Shown: piece by piece, positions 62,950 through 64,000 of the stretch | Numbering within the stretch: the stretch's first letter is position 1 | Layout of the letters: each line of letters begins with the position of its first letter | Source: Mesorhizobium sp. 131-2-1 | Lineage (GTDB): Bacteria; Pseudomonadota; Alphaproteobacteria; Rhizobiales; Rhizobiaceae | Direction of reading: 5' to 3' | Length of the DNA: 64,000 bases | Assembly (NCBI RefSeq): GCF_016756535.1 | Contig: NZ_AP023248.1 | Span: 62,001 to 126,000 of the forward strand | The notes under the pieces: model-generated | Seen by the model: the letters and a program-made list of their open reading frames with translations, nothing else | What the model was told of the DNA's origin: nothing | Database searches by the model: none | Position numbers and translations under genes: made by a program

Positions 62950-63552
62950 ATGAAACAGATTGCCCTTTGCATGGTTTTGCTGCTCCAGGGGGCCGTGGCT
63001 TATGCCGCCGGCGCCGACGCGCCAAATGCCTTCGCGCAGCCGTCGGAGCGCTACCTGCTTCAGTTTGCCAAGCCGGGTGAGAAGGTGTTCGTCTATGAGC
63101 GCTACGATGCCAAAGGCGCGCTCTTCCAGCGCGACGCCGCGACCCTCATCTCGCCGGTCAAGGTGCCGTCGGCGACCGAGCGCGTCATCAACGGCGTGAC
63201 GTATCGACTGCGCGGCCTTGCGGCCTGCCCAAAACCAAAGATTACCTACAAGACGCAGGAGTGGGACTGCACGAAGGCCGCGCAGGACTATGAAGGAGGA
63301 ATCTACAACGATCGTGCATCTGTCGTGCTTTGCAAAACGCTTGTGCTGCAGAGCAGGAAGGGGGAACCCGACGCCGTGTCGTGTTTCTCTCTCGTGGGCG
63401 GGGGCAATGCGAACGACCCGTACAACGTCGCCTATGACGATGACGAAATGGTCTTTTTCAACATGGCGGCAATCGGACGTAACAAGGACGGCAAGTCTCT
63501 GCGCCCGGATTTGGAGCACTCTGCCGACCTCGGTGGACAGTTCCAGGAATGA
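62950..63552 (+). CDS. Secreted protein of unknown function, divergent from virB
   Basis: A 200-residue protein starting MKQIALCMVLLLQGAVAYA, a Sec signal peptide cleaved before AGADAPNAFAQ. The mature protein has paired cysteines (AACPKPK, EWDCTKAA, VLCKTLV, VSCFSLVGG), suggesting disulfides in the periplasm, and a beta-rich pattern. The frame upstream of 62950 runs through the operator and is not used. It overlaps the next gene by 4 bp and is probably coregulated with the secretion system. No family recognised. Confidence 0.68.
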   Translation: MKQIALCMVLLLQGAVAYAAGADAPNAFAQPSERYLLQFAKPGEKVFVYERYDAKGALFQRDAATLISPVKVPSATERVINGVTYRLRGLAACPKPKITYKTQEWDCTKAAQDYEGGIYNDRASVVLCKTLVLQSRKGEPDAVSCFSLVGGGNANDPYNVAYDDDEMVFFNMAAIGRNKDGKSLRPDLEHSADLGGQFQE

Positions 63553-64000
63553 AACAGGCGAGCTTTGCAGCGCTGGCCGCGTTCTCGGTATGCGCATCGG
63601 CACAGGCGCAGGATGCTCCCGATTCTGCCGCTCCAATTCCCTTGGTGGTATCGAAATCGGCTCAACTGCTTACCGGAGATACCTGGCGCGACGGAGATCG
63701 CACTTTCCGGCTCTATGGCGTCCAGTCATGTCTTCGCAGCACATCAGCCGAAGAGCCAAATGGTAAGAAAGTCGATTGCGGGAATGCCTCGCTGGCGCAC
63801 CTTGCTGCCCTGTTCGATAGCGCCGCGGTGACATGCCAGCCAATCGGCTACGCCCTGGACAAGGCGGTTTTTGTCATTTGCGGTGCGCAGCTAAATGGCG
63901 AAACAATTGACGTTGGCACCGCGCTCATAGCGACTGGATACGCGTTTGCCGCAACGACAGCAAAGGGTAAAGCCGTCAATGAGAACTACCTTGTCGCGGA
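63549..64000 (+). CDS. Staphylococcal-nuclease-fold secreted protein (3' truncated by window)
   Basis: The first 150 residues are visible and remain open at the window edge. MKQASFAALAAFSVCASAQA is a signal peptide. The pattern LLTGDTWRDGDRTFRLYGVQ is the start of an SNase (thermonuclease-like) domain (GDT and RLxG). Where active enzymes have D-x-P-E after RLxGI, this one has SCLRST, so the catalytic glutamate appears missing. Several cysteines suggest disulfides. Thermonuclease-like proteins occur near rhizobial conjugation genes; here a structural rather than nuclease role is likely. Confidence 0.68.
   Translation, partial: MKQASFAALAAFSVCASAQAQDAPDSAAPIPLVVSKSAQLLTGDTWRDGDRTFRLYGVQSCLRSTSAEEPNGKKVDCGNASLAHLAALFDSAAVTCQPIGYALDKAVFVICGAQLNGETIDVGTALIATGYAFAATTAKGKAVNENYLVA

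Overview
The window looks like accessory DNA from an alphaproteobacterium of the order Hyphomicrobiales, probably the Mesorhizobium/Aminobacter/Phyllobacterium group: high GC, dense operons joined by ATGA overlaps, many LysR regulators, many ABC importers, and the DUF736/Toprim/strawberry-notch backbone genes typical of rhizobial plasmids and integrative elements. That assignment is an inference from gene content. No rRNA, tRNA, CRISPR array, integrase, replication initiator or intact transposase was recognised.

1-11.9 kb is a mobile-element backbone. It holds the end of a strawberry-notch-type helicase, a Toprim primase-like protein, two SLOG-fold proteins, a TacAT-type toxin-antitoxin pair with a clear promoter/operator, a DUF736 gene with a small partner and a strong terminator, a minus-strand VirC1-like ParA ATPase with a ribbon-helix-helix partner, and the relaxosome genes (MobC-like protein and a MOBP-type relaxase). 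Between the ParA gene and mobC lie a palindromic repeat cluster and a strong oriT candidate: a 12-bp inverted repeat abutting TGGCAGGATA, which reads TATCCTG/C on the other strand. That matches the IncP nick consensus and the core of the Agrobacterium T-DNA border.

12.6-49.4 kb is metabolic cargo in several modules, each with its own regulator. (a) 12.6-22.9 kb: glycine-betaine-type ABC importer, LysR regulator, non-pyrrolysine MttB-family methyltransferase, dimethylglycine/sarcosine-dehydrogenase-like flavoprotein and a GlxA/GbdR-type regulator, probably betaine uptake and demethylation. (b) 22.9-34.5 kb: LysR regulator, aldehyde dehydrogenase, an M19 dipeptidase homologue with altered metal ligands, an 814-aa protein of unknown function, an LDH2/MDH2 oxidoreductase and a complete Liv-type importer; the substrate is unknown. 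(c) 35.0-43.1 kb: LysR regulator, an L-cysteate sulfo-lyase-like PLP enzyme, DegT aminotransferase, Asp/Glu racemase-family protein, TauABC-type importer and an HpsN-like sulfopropanediol dehydrogenase, probably organosulfonate catabolism. (d) 43.9-49.4 kb: LysR regulator, a membrane His-box hydroxylase, a PanB-like protein without the usual metal ligands, a 2Fe-2S ferredoxin and its reductase, then a DMSP-lyase-family cupin. This last module resembles no pathway I can name. Two degraded genes (a LysR fragment and an alpha/beta hydrolase) lie at module junctions.

49.8-62.9 kb is a full VirB/VirD4 type IV secretion system on the minus strand, in the order virB1-B2-B3-B4-(transglycosylase)-B5-lipoprotein-B6-B8-B9-B10-B11-D4. 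It is divergent from a short plus-strand operon (secreted protein, nuclease-fold protein) that runs off the right edge. A 14-bp inverted repeat sits in the divergent promoter and one arm of it recurs at the virB8 start, suggesting one regulator for both halves of the system. The transfer machinery is thus split, with the relaxosome on one side and the secretion channel on the other side of about 38 kb of cargo.
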